Below are positions 6,441 to 7,467 of a DNA stretch of 7,467 bases, one piece after another. The DNA is taken from positions 1-7,467 of the forward strand of contig JAFWRV010000336.1 of the NCBI GenBank assembly GCA_017519685.1, in the 5' to 3' direction. Under the pieces are notes generated by a model, which worked only from the letters and a program-made list of their open reading frames with translations, searched no databases and was not told the DNA's origin. Numbering within the stretch: position 1 is the first letter of the stretch; each line of letters starts with the position of its first letter. A program made the position numbers and the translations under genes. The DNA comes from Clostridia bacterium (GTDB taxonomy: Bacteria; Bacillota; Clostridia; Oscillospirales; Acutalibacteraceae).

Positions 6441-7467
6441 ATGGCAGATCCGCAATTCAACACCGAGCCCATAGGCAAGCTCGGAATAATCGCGTGCAAA
6501 GGCTGCGAGGAAATGGCGGCCAAAATCAATTACTACCTGGTAAGGTCCAGAAAAGACAGACCCAACGATCACTTTGAAGGGTACCGCAAGGATTCCTATA
6601 CCATAGACGCCGAGTTTGTCAGATTCGGTACCGGCGAAGGCAAATGCGTCATCAAGGAATCCGTCAGAGGTTATGACATTTTTATTCTCTGCGATCCTTT
6701 CAACTGGGGCGCCACTTACAAAATGCTGGGCACAGATCACCGTATGAGTCCCGACGACCATTACGCGGACCTTAAAAGAGCAATCAGCGCCGTATCCGGT
6801 AAATCGAAGAGAATAACCGTTATTATGCCTATGCTCTATGAAGGCAGACAGCACAGACGCACCGCAAGGGAATCGCTCGACTGCCCCGATATGCTCCGTG
6901 AACTCTGCTACGGCCTCGGAGTTGACAATATCATCACCTTCGACGCCCATGACCCGAGAGTTCAGAATGCTATTCCCCAGAAGGGTTTTGAAAGCATTCA
7001 GCCCTCATATCAGTTTGTCAAGGCGTTCCTTAAAAATGTTGACGATCTTCATATGGATAAAGATCACATTATGATAGTATCCCCCGACGAAGGCGGTATG
7101 GGCCGATGCATCCGGCTCGCCTCAACACTCGGTCTTGAGCTCGGCGCTTTCTATAAACAGCGCGACTATTCGAGAATTGTCAACGGCTCAAATCCGATAC
7201 TCCGCCACGAGTTCCTCGGCGAAAATATCGGCGGTAAAGACGTTATCGTTATCGACGATATGATTTCATCCGGCGGCTCCATGATTGAGGTCGCGGAAAA
7301 ACTCAAGCAGATAGGCGCGAACAGAATATTCGTCTATTCCTCATTCGGCCTTTTCTGCAACGGATACGACGATTTTGACAAGGCGTATGAAGACGGCCTT
7401 ATCGACAAGGTTTTCACGACCAACCTTGTTTACAATCCTCCCGAGCTTCTCGGAAAACCCTGGTATA
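6441..7467 (+). CDS. prs: Ribose-phosphate pyrophosphokinase (PRPP synthase), divergent form, truncated by window edge
   Basis: This is predicted to make PRPP from ribose 5-phosphate and ATP for nucleotide, His and Trp synthesis in the cytoplasm. The 342 visible codons (translated by hand) begin MADPQFNTEPIGKLGII. They show two phosphoribosyltransferase-like halves. Recognisable motifs are VIKESVRGYDIFIL (70-83), MPMLYEGRQHRRTARES (129-145) where classical enzymes have PY-GYARQDR, TFDAHDPRVQNAI (167-178) for the DLH-QIQGFF element, IVSPDEGGMGRCIRLAS (212-228), and the PRPP loop VIVIDDMISSGGSM (268-281). The N-terminal region between residues 40 and 110 is longer than in classical Prs (about 315 residues in total), and the protein already exceeds that length at the edge. 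AAGGGAGG (6427-6434) supports the ATG. Catalytic activity is inferred; it could also be a PRPP synthase-like paralogue. Confidence 0.87.
   Translation, partial: MADPQFNTEPIGKLGIIACKGCEEMAAKINYYLVRSRKDRPNDHFEGYRKDSYTIDAEFVRFGTGEGKCVIKESVRGYDIFILCDPFNWGATYKMLGTDHRMSPDDHYADLKRAISAVSGKSKRITVIMPMLYEGRQHRRTARESLDCPDMLRELCYGLGVDNIITFDAHDPRVQNAIPQKGFESIQPSYQFVKAFLKNVDDLHMDKDHIMIVSPDEGGMGRCIRLASTLGLELGAFYKQRDYSRIVNGSNPILRHEFLGENIGGKDVIVIDDMISSGGSMIEVAEKLKQIGANRIFVYSSFGLFCNGYDDFDKAYEDGLIDKVFTTNLVYNPPELLGKPWY

Noticed and set aside
6417..6950. Minus-strand 177-codon open frame opposite the start of prs
   Set aside because: It is antisense to a clear PRPP synthase with a good ribosome binding site and family motifs; its product shows no recognisable motif.

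Overview
The window looks like an ordinary chromosomal region of an anaerobic, Gram-positive Clostridia-type bacterium, probably close to Oscillospirales/Ruminococcaceae. This placement is inferred from three things: the V-type ATPase operon order, strong AAGGAGG-type ribosome binding sites with sigma-A-like promoters, and the long, divergent form of PRPP synthase. No search was possible, so the taxonomy is tentative.

Minus strand, 5264 down to 1: a V/A-type ATPase operon in the order of the Enterococcus hirae ntp operon. Reading in the direction of transcription, the genes are the G/H-like peripheral stalk coiled coil (ntpF), subunit a/I (ntpI), the membrane rotor subunit c/K (ntpK), subunit E (ntpE), subunit C/d (ntpC), subunit F (ntpG), and the first 139 codons of catalytic subunit A (ntpA), which runs off the left edge. 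The genes are packed with gaps of 3 to about 40 bases or a short overlap, and a good promoter lies upstream of the first gene. Together they encode the membrane rotor and stator, the two peripheral stalk proteins and the central stalk. Subunits B and D are expected just outside the window. The c subunit keeps every residue of the Na+ site known from E. hirae NtpK, so Na+ is the predicted coupling ion.

Plus strand, 5319 to 6224: a divergently transcribed gene for a small-conductance mechanosensitive channel (MscS), with its own near-consensus promoter. The 5205-5375 intergenic region carries both promoters back to back.

Plus strand, 6225 to 7467: an intergenic stretch of 216 bases with a weak hairpin and a promoter, then a divergent ribose-phosphate pyrophosphokinase gene (prs) truncated by the right edge after 342 codons.

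I see no mobile element, CRISPR array, RNA gene or evidently undescribed system. The most interesting points are the Na+ site in the c subunit, the altered active-site motifs of the PRPP synthase, and a TTG start that is clearly fixed by its ribosome binding site.
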